From the NCBI RefSeq assembly GCF_008923205.2, contig NZ_WBMS02000049.1, forward strand, positions 1-64,000: 64,000 bases of DNA, written 5' to 3'. This document shows, piece after piece, positions 16,240 to 26,204 of the stretch (its first letter is position 1; every line of letters starts with the position of its first letter). This stretch comes from Actinomadura physcomitrii (lineage in GTDB: Bacteria; Actinomycetota; Actinomycetes; Streptosporangiales; Streptosporangiaceae). Both the position numbers and the translations under genes were made by a program. Under the pieces are notes generated by a model. It saw only the letters and a list, made by a program, of their open reading frames with translations, was not told where the DNA came from and searched no databases.

Positions 16240-17625
16240 ATGCGAGTGCAGGAGGAGGCGCGGGCCGGAGCCGTCCACCGGTGGCGGTGGGCGGCCCTGG
16301 CCACGCTGCTGGCGGCCGAGGCGATGAACCTGCTGGACGCGACGATCGTGCAGGTCGCGGCGCCGGTGATCGGGCGGGACCTCGGCGGCGGCGAGTCCGG
16401 GATCCAGTGGTTCAGCGCCGCCTACACGCTGCCGTTCGCGGTGCTGCTGATCACCGGCGGGCGGCTCGGCGACATCGCCGGGCGGCGGCGGGTGTTCGCG
16501 CTCGGCGTCGCCGGGTTCGCGGTGGCGTCGGCGTGCTGCGCGCTGGCGCCGTCGGCGGGCGCGCTGATCGCGGCGCGGGCCGTGCAGGGCGCCGCCGCCG
16601 CACTGGTCATCCCGCAGACGATCGGGCTGATCCGCGCGATGTTCGACGGGCCCGAGACGGCGAAGGCGTTCGGCAGCATCGGGCCGGTGATGGGGCTGTC
16701 GGCGATCTGCGGGCCGGTGCTCGGCGCCGTCCTCACCCACGCCGTGTCGTGGCGGGCGGCGTTCCTCGTGAACCTGCCGCTCGCCGCCGGGGTCCTCGCG
16801 ACCGCGCCGCTGCTGCTCGAGGACCGGGCGGAGCGGCGGCCCCGCCTCGACCCCACCGGCACGGTCCTCGCCACCGCCGGCGCGGCGATGCTCGTGTTTC
16901 CGCTGATCCAGGGCAATTCGGCGGGGTGGCCGGCGTGGATGTGGGCGGTGCTCGCCGGCGGCGCGGCGGTGCTGGCGGTGTTCGCGTGGCACCAGCGCCG
17001 GGCCGCCGCGCCGCTCGTCGAGCCGAGCCTGTTCTCCGGCCGCGGCTTCCCCGCCGCGCTGGCGGCCTCGACGCTGTTCTTCGCGGTGATGAACGGGCTG
17101 ATGGTCGTGGTCGTCCTCCAGGTCCAGATCGGCCTCGGGCGGGACGTGCTGAACGCGGGCCTCACGCTGCTGCCCTGGTCGGCGGCGATGGCGGCCGCGT
17201 CCTGGCTCGCCGGGACCCGGCTCGTCCCGCGCTTCGGGCCGCGGCTGATGCTCGCCGGCCTCGCGATCATGCTGGCCGGCGTCTGCGCGGCGATCCCGGT
17301 GTACCGGGGCACCCCTGACGCGTACCCGTGGCCGCTGCTCGGCGCGCTCGTCTTGGTGGGAGCGGGTAACGGGCTGTTCACTGTCCCGTTCTTCACGGCG
17401 GCGCTGGCACGCGTCCGGCCGCACGAGACGGGGTCGGCGGCGGGGCTGCTCAACGCCGTCCAGCAGTTCGGCGGGACGCTCGGCATCGCCGTCCTCGGCA
17501 CCGCGTTCTTCCACGTGCTGCCGCACGGATCGGCGACCGCCGCCGAGGCCGCGTTCGGGCTCGCCGCCGTGCTCCTCGTCCTCGCCGCGGCCTTCGCCGC
17601 CGCCCTCATCCGGCCACGTCCCTGA
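16240..17625 (+). CDS. DHA2-type MFS drug exporter (EmrB/QacA)
   Basis: A 461-residue, roughly 14-helix membrane transporter. The first helix contains NLLDATIVQVAAPVIGRDL (motif D1), and motif A is GGRLGDIAGRRRVF. Motif C-like GPVLGAVL follows MGLSAICG, and AVQQFGGTLGIAVLGTAFF lies near the end. A strong AAAGGAG lies nine bases upstream of the ATG. It likely expels drugs or metabolites by proton antiport under control of the divergent AsnC-type regulator. Substrate unknown. Confidence 0.9.
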   Translation: MRVQEEARAGAVHRWRWAALATLLAAEAMNLLDATIVQVAAPVIGRDLGGGESGIQWFSAAYTLPFAVLLITGGRLGDIAGRRRVFALGVAGFAVASACCALAPSAGALIAARAVQGAAAALVIPQTIGLIRAMFDGPETAKAFGSIGPVMGLSAICGPVLGAVLTHAVSWRAAFLVNLPLAAGVLATAPLLLEDRAERRPRLDPTGTVLATAGAAMLVFPLIQGNSAGWPAWMWAVLAGGAAVLAVFAWHQRRAAAPLVEPSLFSGRGFPAALAASTLFFAVMNGLMVVVVLQVQIGLGRDVLNAGLTLLPWSAAMAAASWLAGTRLVPRFGPRLMLAGLAIMLAGVCAAIPVYRGTPDAYPWPLLGALVLVGAGNGLFTVPFFTAALARVRPHETGSAAGLLNAVQQFGGTLGIAVLGTAFFHVLPHGSATAAEAAFGLAAVLLVLAAAFAAALIRPRP

Positions 17626-17691
17626 AGGCACTGTCCGCGTCCGGCCCGGCCGGACCATGATGGCCGCACAAGACGCGAACGGGGGCATCCG

Positions 17692-18887
17692 ATGCCGGTC
17701 GTACGGGCAGGACGCGCATTCGACGGCGTGCGGCGGCTGGACGGCGGGGCCGCCGTTTTCGTCGAGGACGGCCGAATCCGCGGCGTGGAGCCCGCCACGG
17801 CACCCGTCCCGGACGGCTGGGAGGTGGCCGACTTCCCCGCGGGCACCGTCCTGCCCGGCCTGATCGACATGCACGTCCACCTGTGCGGCGACGGCCGGAA
17901 CGGGGCGCTGGACCGGCTCGCCGGCCACACCGGCGACGAACTCGGCGCCGTCACCGACCGGGCCCTGCGCGATCAGGCGGCGGCCGGGGTGACGACCGTG
18001 CGCGACCTCGGCGACCGGGACTGGACCGTGCTGGAGCGCCGCGACCGCGGACCGGAGCCGGCGTCCCGCAGATCGTCGCCGCCGGCCCGCCGATCACCAG
18101 CCCGCGGGGCCACTGCTGGTCGATGGGCGGCGAGGCGTCCGGCCCGGACGGGCTGCGCGCCGCGGTGCGGGAGCGGGCCGAGCGCGGCGCGGACGTCGTC
18201 AAGGTCATGGGCAGCGGCGGCGTCCTGACGGCGGGCATGGAGGTCGCGGTGCGCCAGTTCGGCGACGACGACCTGCGCCTGATCGTCGAGGAGGCGCACC
18301 GCGCCGGGCTGCCCGTGACGGTCCACGCGCACGCCCTCGCCGCGGTCGAGCAGGCCGTGCGGGCGGGGGCGGACGGGATCGAGCACTGCACGTGCCTCAC
18401 CGAGTCCGGCGTCCGGATCCCGGAGGAACTGCTGGACGCCCTGGCCGGGCAGGAGATCACGGTCTGCCCGACGCTGGGGAAGGCCGCCGGGGTGGAGCCG
18501 GCCGGGCCCCTCCTGGCGACGCTGACGCGGTTCGGCATGACGCTGGGGGACCGGGAGCGGCACGCCGGCGCGATGCACCGCGCCGGGGTGCGGCTGGTGT
18601 CCGGGGGCGACTGCGGGATCAGCGCCGGGAAGCCGCACGGCATCCTGCCGTCGGCGATCGGGTGCCTGGTCGCGGGCGGGGTGCCCGCCGCCGACGCGCT
18701 GGCGTCGGCGACGTCCCGCGCGGCCGGCGAGTGCGGCCTCGGCGACCGCAAGGGGCTGCTGCGCGCAGGTCACGACGCCGACCTGGTCGTCGTCGACGGC
18801 GATCCGCTCGCCGACATCGGGGCCCTGACCCGCGTCGCCGCCGTCATGATCCGCGGCGAGTGGGTCACCGCCGGGGGCCGGTTCTGA
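17692..18887 (+). pseudogene. Amidohydrolase-family gene with a frameshift
   Basis: The 5' part (ATG 17692, to about 18050) encodes MPVVRAGRAFDG, then PGLIDMHVHLCGDG with the H-x-H metal motif and TTVRDLGDRDW. The sequence then continues in the next-lower frame (GVPQIVAAGPPITSPRGHCW, VVKVMGSGG, VHAHALAAV, IEHCTCLTESG, SGGDCGISAG, GHDADLVVVDGDPL) to a TGA at 18885-18887. Joined, it is a normal-length imidazolonepropionase/prolidase-like amidohydrolase. One base appears missing in the GC-rich stretch about 18035-18065. This is either a true pseudogene or a sequencing error; all metal-site motifs survive on the two pieces. Confidence 0.75.
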
Positions 18888-19052
18888 CCCGGCACACGTT
18901 CGACTGGGCGTTCGGGGCACGAGGGACGGTCCGCGCCGGGTAGATCTGCGCTTCGCCGCCGGCGCGGCGGTGGCGAAGCGGCCTGGCGCGGCGGCGGGGC
19001 CTTCGGGGCGTTATGGTCATACTCCAATAACCCCTTACCCCCGGGAGCCTCC

Positions 19053-19820
19053 GTGCACGCCCAGCAGGTGCTCGTCATGCTGGCCGCCGCCACCTCGGCC
19101 GGCTGGGTCGACGCGGTGGTCGGCGGCGGCGGGCTGATCCAGGTGCCCGCGCTGCTGCTCGTCAGCCCGGGCCAGCCCGTCGCGACGGCGCTCGCCACCA
19201 ACAAGCTCGGCTCGATCGCCGGGACGACCTCCGCCGCCGTCGCCTACGCCCGCAAGGCCAAGCCGGACGTCCGGATCGCCGGCCCCGCCGCGGCCCTCGC
19301 GGTGTGCTGCGCGGCCGGCGGCGCGCTGTGCGCGGCGGCGATCTCGTCCGAGGTGCTCAAGCCCGTGATCATGGTGGTGCTGCTCGCCGTCGCCGCGCTC
19401 GTGGTGCTGAAACCCGACCTCGGCCGCGCTCCCCGGCTCGTGCTGCGCACCCGGCGCCGGATCGGGCTCGCGATCGTCGTGCCCGGCGTCGCGATCGCCT
19501 TCTACGACGGGCTCGTCGGCCCCGGCACTGGAACGTTCCTGGTCATCGCGTTCACGGCGCTGCTCGGCCTGGACTTCGTCGACGCCTCCGCCACCTCGAA
19601 GATCATCAACGCCGGGACCAACCTCGGCGCGCTCATCGTGTTCGCCGCCCAGGGGCACGTGCTGTGGGCGCTCGGGCTCGGCATGGCCGTCTGCAACGCC
19701 GCCGGCGCGCAGCTCGGCGCCCGGACCGCGATCAACCGCGGCACCGGGTTCGTCCGGATCGTGCTGCTGTGCGCCGTCGCCGCGCTCGTGCTCAAGATGG
19801 GCTACGAGCAGTTCGCCTGA
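19053..19820 (+). CDS. TSUP-family (TauE/SafE) membrane permease
   Basis: A 255-residue protein with about eight hydrophobic helices. It has the family's two half-site repeats: GWVDAVVGGGGLIQVPALLL with ATNKLGSIAGT near the N-terminus, and FYDGLVGPGTGTFLVIAF with SATSKIINAGTNLGAL in the second half. These proteins move sulfite, organosulfonates or other small anions. GTG start with GGGAG upstream. Substrate unknown. It stands as a single gene, convergent with the GH15-like gene. Confidence 0.9.
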   Translation: MHAQQVLVMLAAATSAGWVDAVVGGGGLIQVPALLLVSPGQPVATALATNKLGSIAGTTSAAVAYARKAKPDVRIAGPAAALAVCCAAGGALCAAAISSEVLKPVIMVVLLAVAALVVLKPDLGRAPRLVLRTRRRIGLAIVVPGVAIAFYDGLVGPGTGTFLVIAFTALLGLDFVDASATSKIINAGTNLGALIVFAAQGHVLWALGLGMAVCNAAGAQLGARTAINRGTGFVRIVLLCAVAALVLKMGYEQFA

Positions 19821-19849
19821 CCCCGGGGTCCGTCCGCGCGGGGGCGCCG

Positions 19850-21340
19850 TCAGGACGTGGGCGGGATCGGCAGCGGAGTCCGCAGCGCCGACAGCGTCAG
19901 CAGGACCAGCGAATCCGTCCAGGCCAGCGGCGCCACGCCCGCCTGGCGGCCCGTCGGCCCGACCTTCTCCGGCAGCGCGCCCAGCGACGTCCGGTGCGCC
20001 GACAGCCAGCCGAGCCGCGCGACCGCCTCGTCCGTCCGGCCGCCCGACGCCGCCGACAGCCCGAACAGCGCGGTCTCCGGCGTCCACGCCACGTCCGGGG
20101 CGCCGGACCAGCTCTCGCCCGGCAGCACGCCCCCGTTCGGCAGCGCCTGCTCGCGCTCGGCGTTCGCGATCGCCCCGTTCACGGCCTGGTCCGCCGGCGC
20201 GAACGGCGGTGCGATGAACGTCACGGAGGTGTCCATCAGCCCGTGCCGCACCGGCGAGCGCGGGTACCCGTACGGCGCGAACTGGCGGTCCAGCGCGTCC
20301 GACACCCGGCCCGCCGCCGCCCGCCACTGCGCCGCCTTCGCCCCCTGGCCGTAGCCCTGCGCGAGGTCCGCCGCCGCCCGCAGCCCCGCGAGCACCGGCC
20401 CGACCACCCCGAGTGTCGGGCGCCGCGGGTCCTGCTCACGGCCGTGATCGCGTTCCCAGTAGTCGGACGAGGGGGGCGGCAGGCCCTCCGCGTCCAGCGA
20501 CCCCGCCAGATGGTCGGCGGCGCGCCGCACCATCGGCCACAGGTCCGGCAGGTCGTCCGCGCCGGGGTTCCGCGTCCGGTACAGCCAGCTCGCCCACAGC
20601 ACCCAGCCCAGCGAGTCGAGCTGCGGGGGCCGACCGTCCGTCACGGCGGTCCCGTCGGCGTTGTAGCGGGCCGCCCACACCCCGTTGCCCGTCTGGACCC
20701 GTCCCAGGAACCGCAGGACGCGGCGCGCCTCCGACGGATGGCCCGTCACGGTGAACGCGGCGGCGGCGAAGGCGGAGTCGCGCGGCCACGAGTACCGCCA
20801 CGCCCCGTACCAGGACGCCAGGGACGCGCCGTTCGGCGGCGTCAGCAGCCGCAGGTCCAGCAGCGCGCGCGCCGCCATGTCGCGGAAACCGGAGTCCGGC
20901 GGGCCCTCCGGAACGGTCCCGGACGCCAGCCACGCGCTGTCGGACCGCACCGCCTGCGCCACCCGCGGGTCGTCCGCCGCGACGGCGACCGGCGCCTCCC
21001 CGCCGGACGGGACCAGCAGCACCCGCCCGTCCGCGAGCCGCACCGCCGAGCTGTCGGGCAGGTACGCGGCGCCGTCGGCGTCGTCCGGGTCGAGCGGGAC
21101 GCCCGCGAACGGCCAGCCGCCGCCGCCCACCAGCCCCGGGCTCACCCAGCCGGGCGCCGCCGGCTCCGGCACGTTCGCCCCGGCCACGGCGACGAGCGCG
21201 GCGACGACGAGGAACGCGGCGGCGCGGCGGACCCGGCGCGTGCGGCGCCGCGCGGGCGACGTCCCGCCGCGTCCGGCGGGGACGCCTCCGGAAGGCGCGG
21301 GCACGGCGGCGGCGCGCACGTCCCCCCGCTGCTGCCCCAT
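19850..21340 (-). CDS. GH15-like (glucoamylase/trehalase fold) exported or anchored protein
   Basis: A 496-residue protein with an Arg-rich N-terminus followed by a single hydrophobic helix (about residues 38-55), so anchored or secreted. The alpha/alpha-barrel domain shows YSWPRDSAFAAAAF, PPQLDSLGWVLWASW, SDYWERDHG and LPEKVGPTGRQAGVAPLAWTDS, the order of blocks found in GH15 enzymes. The second block contains the QLD segment typical of the family. ATG 21340 follows GGGGGAG by eight bases and is preferred over the longer ORF starting at 21379. Substrate (an alpha-glucan or alpha-glucoside) is inferred from the fold. Confidence 0.75.
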   Translation of the reverse strand: MGQQRGDVRAAAVPAPSGGVPAGRGGTSPARRRTRRVRRAAAFLVVAALVAVAGANVPEPAAPGWVSPGLVGGGGWPFAGVPLDPDDADGAAYLPDSSAVRLADGRVLLVPSGGEAPVAVAADDPRVAQAVRSDSAWLASGTVPEGPPDSGFRDMAARALLDLRLLTPPNGASLASWYGAWRYSWPRDSAFAAAAFTVTGHPSEARRVLRFLGRVQTGNGVWAARYNADGTAVTDGRPPQLDSLGWVLWASWLYRTRNPGADDLPDLWPMVRRAADHLAGSLDAEGLPPPSSDYWERDHGREQDPRRPTLGVVGPVLAGLRAAADLAQGYGQGAKAAQWRAAAGRVSDALDRQFAPYGYPRSPVRHGLMDTSVTFIAPPFAPADQAVNGAIANAEREQALPNGGVLPGESWSGAPDVAWTPETALFGLSAASGGRTDEAVARLGWLSAHRTSLGALPEKVGPTGRQAGVAPLAWTDSLVLLTLSALRTPLPIPPTS

Positions 21341-21608
21341 GGGCGTCGTCTCCCCCCTCGCCTCCCCCAAGTACACCAAACTACGCCAATCAACACATCG
21401 TCGTGAGGGGCGGACGTGCCCGCCACCGCACCCCCCGTACCAGCGGTTTCCGGACTCGGGGTGACAAACGGACCCGGCGGCGGCAGCACGGACCGGGGTT
21501 GACTAGGCTGCGTCGACGGAGCGGACCGCGGAGTGCCGGCCGCACGGACACCCGTGCACCCCCCACTCGCGTGGTCATCTGGCTGTCGATCCGTTTAAGG
21601 ACGCCCTC

Positions 21609-22787
21609 GTGGACCTGTTCGAACATCAGGCGAAGGAACTCTTCGCCGAGTACGGGGTACCGGTGCCCACCGGCAAGGTCGCCTCGACTCCCCAGGAAGC
21701 GCGCGCCATCGCGGAGGAGCTGTTCTCCGCGGGCAGCAAGAAGGTCGTGGTCAAGGCCCAGGTGAAGACCGGCGGCCGCGGCAAGGCCGGCGGCGTGAAG
21801 CTCGCCGACACCGCCGATGAGGCCGAGGCCCTCGCCGGGCAGATCCTCGGCATGGACATCAAGGGCCACACGGTCCACCGCGTCCTGGTCGAGGAGGGCT
21901 CGGCGATCGCGCAGGAGTTCTACTTCTCGTTCCTGCTCGACCGCGCCAACCGCACGTTCCTGTCCATCTGCTCCGTCGAGGGCGGCGTCGAGATCGAGGA
22001 GGTCCCGCACGACCGCCTCGCGATGGTGCCGGTGTCCCCGCTGACCGGCGTCGACCGGGCCAAGGCCCGCGAGATCGCCGAGCAGGGCCGGCTGCCGCAG
22101 GAGGCGCTCGACGGCGCCGCGCAGCTGATCGAGCGGCTCTGGGCGGTGTTCACCGACGAGGACGCCACGCTGGTCGAGGTCAACCCGATGATCCTCACCG
22201 CCGACGGCCAGGTGAAGGCCCTCGACGGCAAGGTCTCCCTCGACGACAACGCCGGGTTCCGCCAGGAGCACGACAAGCTCGAGGACAAGGCCGCGGCCGA
22301 CCCGCTGGAGGCGGCGGCGAAGGCCAAGGACCTCAACTACGTCAAGCTCGACGGCTCCGTCGGCATCATCGGCAACGGCGCGGGCCTGGTCATGTCCACC
22401 CTGGACGTGGTCGCCTACGCCGGCGAGGAGTTCGGCGGCCAGAAGCCCGCCAACTTCCTCGACATCGGCGGCGGCGCGTCCGCCGAGGTGATGGCGAACG
22501 GCCTGGAGATCGTGCTGTCGGACGCCGACGTCAAGTCGGTGTTCGTCAACGTCTTCGGCGGCATCACCGCCTGCGACGCGGTCGCCAACGGCATCGTCTC
22601 CGCCTACAAGCTGCTGGCCGACCGCGGCGAGGCCGTCGACCGGCCGCTCGTGGTCCGCCTCGACGGCAACAACGCCGAGCTCGGGCGCAAGATCCTGACC
22701 GACGCCGGGCTCACCGGCGTCCAGCAGGTCGACACCATGGACGACGCGGCCAAGCGTGCCGCCGAACTCGCCGCGGCAGGTGCATGA
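21609..22787 (+). CDS. sucC: Succinate-CoA ligase, beta subunit
   Basis: A 392-residue subunit of succinyl-CoA synthetase in the TCA cycle. The N-terminal ATP-grasp includes MDLFEHQAKELFAEYGVPVP and KVVVKAQVKTGGRGKAGGVK. Mg-binding EVNPMILT and the C-terminal GGGASAEVMANGL with VFGGITACD complete the family pattern. GTG start. Its end overlaps or abuts sucD, and the pair is followed by a terminator. The 268-base upstream region contains a plausible promoter (TAGGCT near 21506). Confidence 0.97.
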   Translation: MDLFEHQAKELFAEYGVPVPTGKVASTPQEARAIAEELFSAGSKKVVVKAQVKTGGRGKAGGVKLADTADEAEALAGQILGMDIKGHTVHRVLVEEGSAIAQEFYFSFLLDRANRTFLSICSVEGGVEIEEVPHDRLAMVPVSPLTGVDRAKAREIAEQGRLPQEALDGAAQLIERLWAVFTDEDATLVEVNPMILTADGQVKALDGKVSLDDNAGFRQEHDKLEDKAAADPLEAAAKAKDLNYVKLDGSVGIIGNGAGLVMSTLDVVAYAGEEFGGQKPANFLDIGGGASAEVMANGLEIVLSDADVKSVFVNVFGGITACDAVANGIVSAYKLLADRGEAVDRPLVVRLDGNNAELGRKILTDAGLTGVQQVDTMDDAAKRAAELAAAGA

Positions 22788-22789
22788 CA

Positions 22790-23677
22790 ATGGCCATCTG
22801 GCTCACCGACAACAGCAAGATCATCGTGCAGGGCATCACCGGCTCCGAGGGCTCCAAGCACGGCCGCCGCATGCTGGCCGCCGGGTCCAAGGTCGTCGGC
22901 GGCGTGAACGCCCGCAAGGCCGGCACGACCGTGACCTTCGACGGCACCGAGCTGCCCGTCTTCGGCACCGTCAAGGAGGCGATGCAGGAGACCGGCGCGG
23001 ACGTGTCCGTCGTGTTCGTCCCGCCGAAGTTCACCAAGGACGCCGTCGTCGAGGCGATCGACGCCGAGATCCCGCTCTGCGTCGTGATCACCGAGGGCAT
23101 CCCGGTGCACGACACCGCCTACTTCTGGGCGTACGCCGAGTCCAAGGGCAACAAGACCCGCATCATCGGGCCGAACTGCCCCGGCATCGCCTCGCCCGGC
23201 AAGTCCAACGCGGGCATCATCCCGGCCGACATCACCACGCCGGGCCGCATCGGCCTGGTGTCGAAGTCCGGCACGCTGACGTACCAGATGATGTACGAGC
23301 TGCGCGACATCGGCTTCTCCACCTGCGTCGGCATCGGCGGCGACCCCATCATCGGGACCACCCACATCGACGCCCTCAAGGCGTTCCAGGAGGACCCGGA
23401 GACCGACGCCATCGTGATGATCGGTGAGATCGGGGGCGACGCCGAGGAGCGCGCCGCCGCCTACATCGAGAAGAACGTCACGAAGCCGGTCGTCGGCTAC
23501 GTCGCCGGGTTCACCGCCCCCGAGGGCAAGACGATGGGCCACGCGGGCGCGATCGTGTCCGGTTCCGCCGGCACCGCGCAGGCGAAGAAGGAGGCCCTGG
23601 AGAAGGTGGGCGTCCGGGTCGGCAAGACCCCGAGCGAGACCGCCGTCCTCATGCGGGAGATCATGAAGAACCGCTGA
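22790..23677 (+). CDS. sucD: Succinate-CoA ligase, alpha subunit
   Basis: A 295-residue CoA-binding subunit. The Rossmann segment at the N-terminus is IIVQGITGSEGSKHGRRML; IIGPNCPGIASPGKSNAGI and the phospho-histidine in GKTMGHAGAIVSG are present. Two ATGs are possible: 22784 overlaps the sucC stop, while 22790 has AGG nine bases upstream and gives the usual MAIWLT start, so 22790 is preferred. It works with SucC to convert succinyl-CoA to succinate with nucleotide phosphorylation. Confidence 0.97.
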   Translation: MAIWLTDNSKIIVQGITGSEGSKHGRRMLAAGSKVVGGVNARKAGTTVTFDGTELPVFGTVKEAMQETGADVSVVFVPPKFTKDAVVEAIDAEIPLCVVITEGIPVHDTAYFWAYAESKGNKTRIIGPNCPGIASPGKSNAGIIPADITTPGRIGLVSKSGTLTYQMMYELRDIGFSTCVGIGGDPIIGTTHIDALKAFQEDPETDAIVMIGEIGGDAEERAAAYIEKNVTKPVVGYVAGFTAPEGKTMGHAGAIVSGSAGTAQAKKEALEKVGVRVGKTPSETAVLMREIMKNR

Positions 23678-23703
23678 GCCCCTTGATCGCCTGATCAGCC
23701 CCC

Positions 23704-23744
23704 GAAAGACGCCCGAGCCGCTGGAGACGGCCCGGGCGTCTTTC
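23704..23744 (+). terminator. Terminator after sucCD
   Basis: GAAAGACGCCCG (23704-23715) pairs perfectly with CGGGCGTCTTTC (23733-23744) around a 17-nt loop. The TCTTTC on the 3' arm gives a short U-tract. It lies 27 bases after sucD. Confidence 0.85.
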
Positions 23745-23836
23745 GTCGTCACCGGGGACGTGCGTCGGGGCCGACAAAGGCGACACGCCGGGCTGAGGGC
23801 CGGGGGCGCGCGGGGGCGGGGTGCCAGCATGGTCGG

Positions 23837-25678
23837 GTGAGCGACGTGAGGCCGGGACAGCGCGTGACCCCCGAGGCGGCGAGGGACCCGAGGGGGCGGC
23901 GCCGCGAGGACGCCCCGCGGCCCGCGAAGGCGCGCCCCGGGCGGCCCGCGCCGCCGCCCGGCAACGGCCGCCCGCTGTACGTGACGGGTCTCGTCGCGTC
24001 GCTGTGGTGCGTCGGGATCGGGCTCACCGTCCTGACGACCGTGACGCTGCTCGGCTGGGTCGCGGCGCCGAAGACCGCGCTCGGGCACGGGCTGTCCGGG
24101 GTGTTCCGGACGGCCGTGAACTTCTGGCTCGTCTCCCACCACGCCGGGTTCTCCTACGGGCACGGACGGGTCGGGCTGCTGCCGCTCGGCGTGCTGGTGC
24201 TGCCCGGGGCGCTGCTGTACCGGGGCGGCGCGTGGATGATCCGCGGGCTCGGGCTGCCGGCCCGGCCGCGGGTCGCCGTGATGCGGGTCGCGGCGGCGCT
24301 GGCCGTCCCGTACGCGCTGCTGGCGATGCTGATGGCGCTCGCGGTGTCGGCGCCGGAGGTGCACCCGTCGGCGTGGCAGGCGCTGCTCGGCTGCCTGCTC
24401 GTCGCGGTCATCGCGGGCGGCCTCGGCGCCGCGCGGGCGGTGGTCGCCGCGCAGGTGGCGGCGGAGGCGCGCGGGCGGCGCGTCCGGTCCGGGCTCGGCG
24501 CGCTGCTGCGGCTGCTGCCGGACCGGCCGCGGTCGCTGGTGATCGGCGTCGCCGGGTCCGTCGCGGTGCTGGCGGCGGCGGGCGCCGTCCTGGTCGGCGG
24601 GTCCCTGGCGCTGCACACCTCCGACTCCGACCGGGTGTACGACCTGCTCGCCCCCGGCATCGTCGGCGGCGTCCTGCTGCTGCTCGTCGAGCTGGCGTTC
24701 CTGCCGAACGCGGTGATCTGGGGGATCGCGTACGCGGTCGGACCCGGGTTCGCGGTCGGCGCCGGGACGAGTGTGTCGCCCACCGGCGTGTTCCTGGACA
24801 CGGTCCCCGCGTTCCCGCCGCTCGCCGCGCTGCCCGAGGCGGGCCCGGCGCCCGCGGTGTCGCTGCTGGCGCTCGCGGCGCCGTTCGTCGCGGGCGCCGC
24901 CGGCGGCGTCCTGACGATCCGCACGATGCCGAGCGCGACGTCGGAGGGCGCGCCGCTGTGGGGCTTCCTGTCCGGGACCCTGACCGGCGTCGTCGTGGCG
25001 CTGCTGGCGGCGCTGTCGGGCGGCCCGCTCGGCGACGGGCGGATGGCGACCGTCGGCCCGTCGGCGTGGCAGGTCGGGCTGCTGGCGGCGCTGGAGGTCG
25101 GGATCTCCGCGGCGCTCGCGGCGTGGGCCGCGAACTGGCGGATCATGCGGCGGCCGGAGGGCGACGACGCGCCCGGCAGCGCGCGCAAGAGCAGAGCGCG
25201 CAAGAGCAAGGCGCGCAAGAGCGGCGAGCGCCGGGCGCGGCGGCCCGAGCCGCGGCGGACCACGGCCCGGCTGCCGGAGGCGCCGGTGCCGCTGTCCGCG
25301 CCCGTCCTCGACGAGCCCCCGCCGGCGGCCGGGGAGCCGCCCGCGCCGCGTCCCTCGCCGTACGCGCCCGACCCGCTGGAGTTCGAGGAGGCCGAGCCGG
25401 TCCTGGCACCGCGGCGGCGGCGCGGCCGCGGCCGTGCCGCCGACCCGCTGCCCGACCTGATCGCCGACGAGCCCGCCCCGCCGGCGCCCGAGCCCGAGCC
25501 GGCGCCGAGGGAGCCCGAGCCGGACGAGCGGGACGGCAAGGTCGTCCTCGAAGGCCACATCGTCGAGGACGCCGAACCCGAACCCGAGCCCGTCCCGCCG
25601 CCGCGCGAGGACCCCGAGCGCACCGAGAACCGCGGCGGCGCGATCTACGTCCTGCGCGAGGAGCCCCGCCGCGACTGA
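23837..25678 (+). CDS. perM: PerM-like membrane protein (DUF6350)
   Basis: A 613-residue protein with a basic cytosolic N-terminus (about 1-45), a hydrophobic core of roughly nine or more helices (about 48-435), and a long charged C-terminal tail rich in Arg, Glu and Pro (about 435-613). It sits between sucCD and purNH exactly as perM (Rv0955) does in Mycobacterium tuberculosis, whose product supports cell division. Length and layout match DUF6350. GTG start. Gene symbol is assigned from synteny and layout rather than from residue-level motifs. Confidence 0.7.
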   Translation: MSDVRPGQRVTPEAARDPRGRRREDAPRPAKARPGRPAPPPGNGRPLYVTGLVASLWCVGIGLTVLTTVTLLGWVAAPKTALGHGLSGVFRTAVNFWLVSHHAGFSYGHGRVGLLPLGVLVLPGALLYRGGAWMIRGLGLPARPRVAVMRVAAALAVPYALLAMLMALAVSAPEVHPSAWQALLGCLLVAVIAGGLGAARAVVAAQVAAEARGRRVRSGLGALLRLLPDRPRSLVIGVAGSVAVLAAAGAVLVGGSLALHTSDSDRVYDLLAPGIVGGVLLLLVELAFLPNAVIWGIAYAVGPGFAVGAGTSVSPTGVFLDTVPAFPPLAALPEAGPAPAVSLLALAAPFVAGAAGGVLTIRTMPSATSEGAPLWGFLSGTLTGVVVALLAALSGGPLGDGRMATVGPSAWQVGLLAALEVGISAALAAWAANWRIMRRPEGDDAPGSARKSRARKSKARKSGERRARRPEPRRTTARLPEAPVPLSAPVLDEPPPAAGEPPAPRPSPYAPDPLEFEEAEPVLAPRRRRGRGRAADPLPDLIADEPAPPAPEPEPAPREPEPDERDGKVVLEGHIVEDAEPEPEPVPPPREDPERTENRGGAIYVLREEPRRD

Positions 25679-25697
25679 GCCCCTCAAGGCCCGGAGG

Positions 25698-26204
25698 TCA
25701 GAGAGTCACAGCAGGTCGCCGTACTTGTCCATGCTGCCCGCGGGGCAGGTCGAGCTTCTTCTCGATCTTCGGGAAGTACTCGTGCTTGCACGCCGTCTTG
25801 TCGGTGCCCGTGTTCGCCGCGCCGAGGCACTCCTGGTACCCGCTCAGCTCCGGCCACAGGAACACCGTGAGCGCCACCGACAGCGCCGAGAACGCCAGCC
25901 CCACCGAACCGAGCACGATGCCCGGGACGGCGCCCGGGGCGACCGCCCGGGCCGTCCGCGCCCGCCGCCGCGCCCGGATCCCGATGACCAGCGCCGCGAC
26001 GCCCAGCACCAGCCCCAGCGGGTAGAAGAACAAGGACGTCACCAGGGCGACGACGCCGAGCCACAGGGCCCGCCGGCCGGTCCGCTCCACCGGCGGCGGC
26101 CCCGGCGGGGGCCCCATCGGCCCGGGCGCGGGTCCCGGGGGCGGCCCCGCCGGATCCCGCCCCTGCTCGACGGGATGGGCCGGGCGACCCGGCTGCTCGC
26201 TCAC
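25698..26204 (-). CDS. Proline-rich DUF4190-like small membrane protein
   Basis: A 168-residue protein. Residues 1-40 are Pro/Gly-rich (PPGPAPGPMGPPPGPPP). Two helices follow (about 46-72, ALWLGVVALVTSLFFYPLGLVLG, and about 90-118), with a short basic loop RARRRARTAR between them. The C-terminal part carries two cysteines (YQECLGA, KTACKHEY) and a lysine-rich end. It lies on the opposite strand between perM and purN. In M. tuberculosis this neighbourhood also has a small membrane protein, but equivalence is unproven. Confidence 0.65.
   Translation of the reverse strand: MSEQPGRPAHPVEQGRDPAGPPPGPAPGPMGPPPGPPPVERTGRRALWLGVVALVTSLFFYPLGLVLGVAALVIGIRARRRARTARAVAPGAVPGIVLGSVGLAFSALSVALTVFLWPELSGYQECLGAANTGTDKTACKHEYFPKIEKKLDLPRGQHGQVRRPAVTL

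Noticed and set aside
18030..18070. Programmed ribosomal frameshift in the amidohydrolase
   Set aside because: No slippery heptamer or downstream structure typical of such sites, and the family does not use frameshifting.
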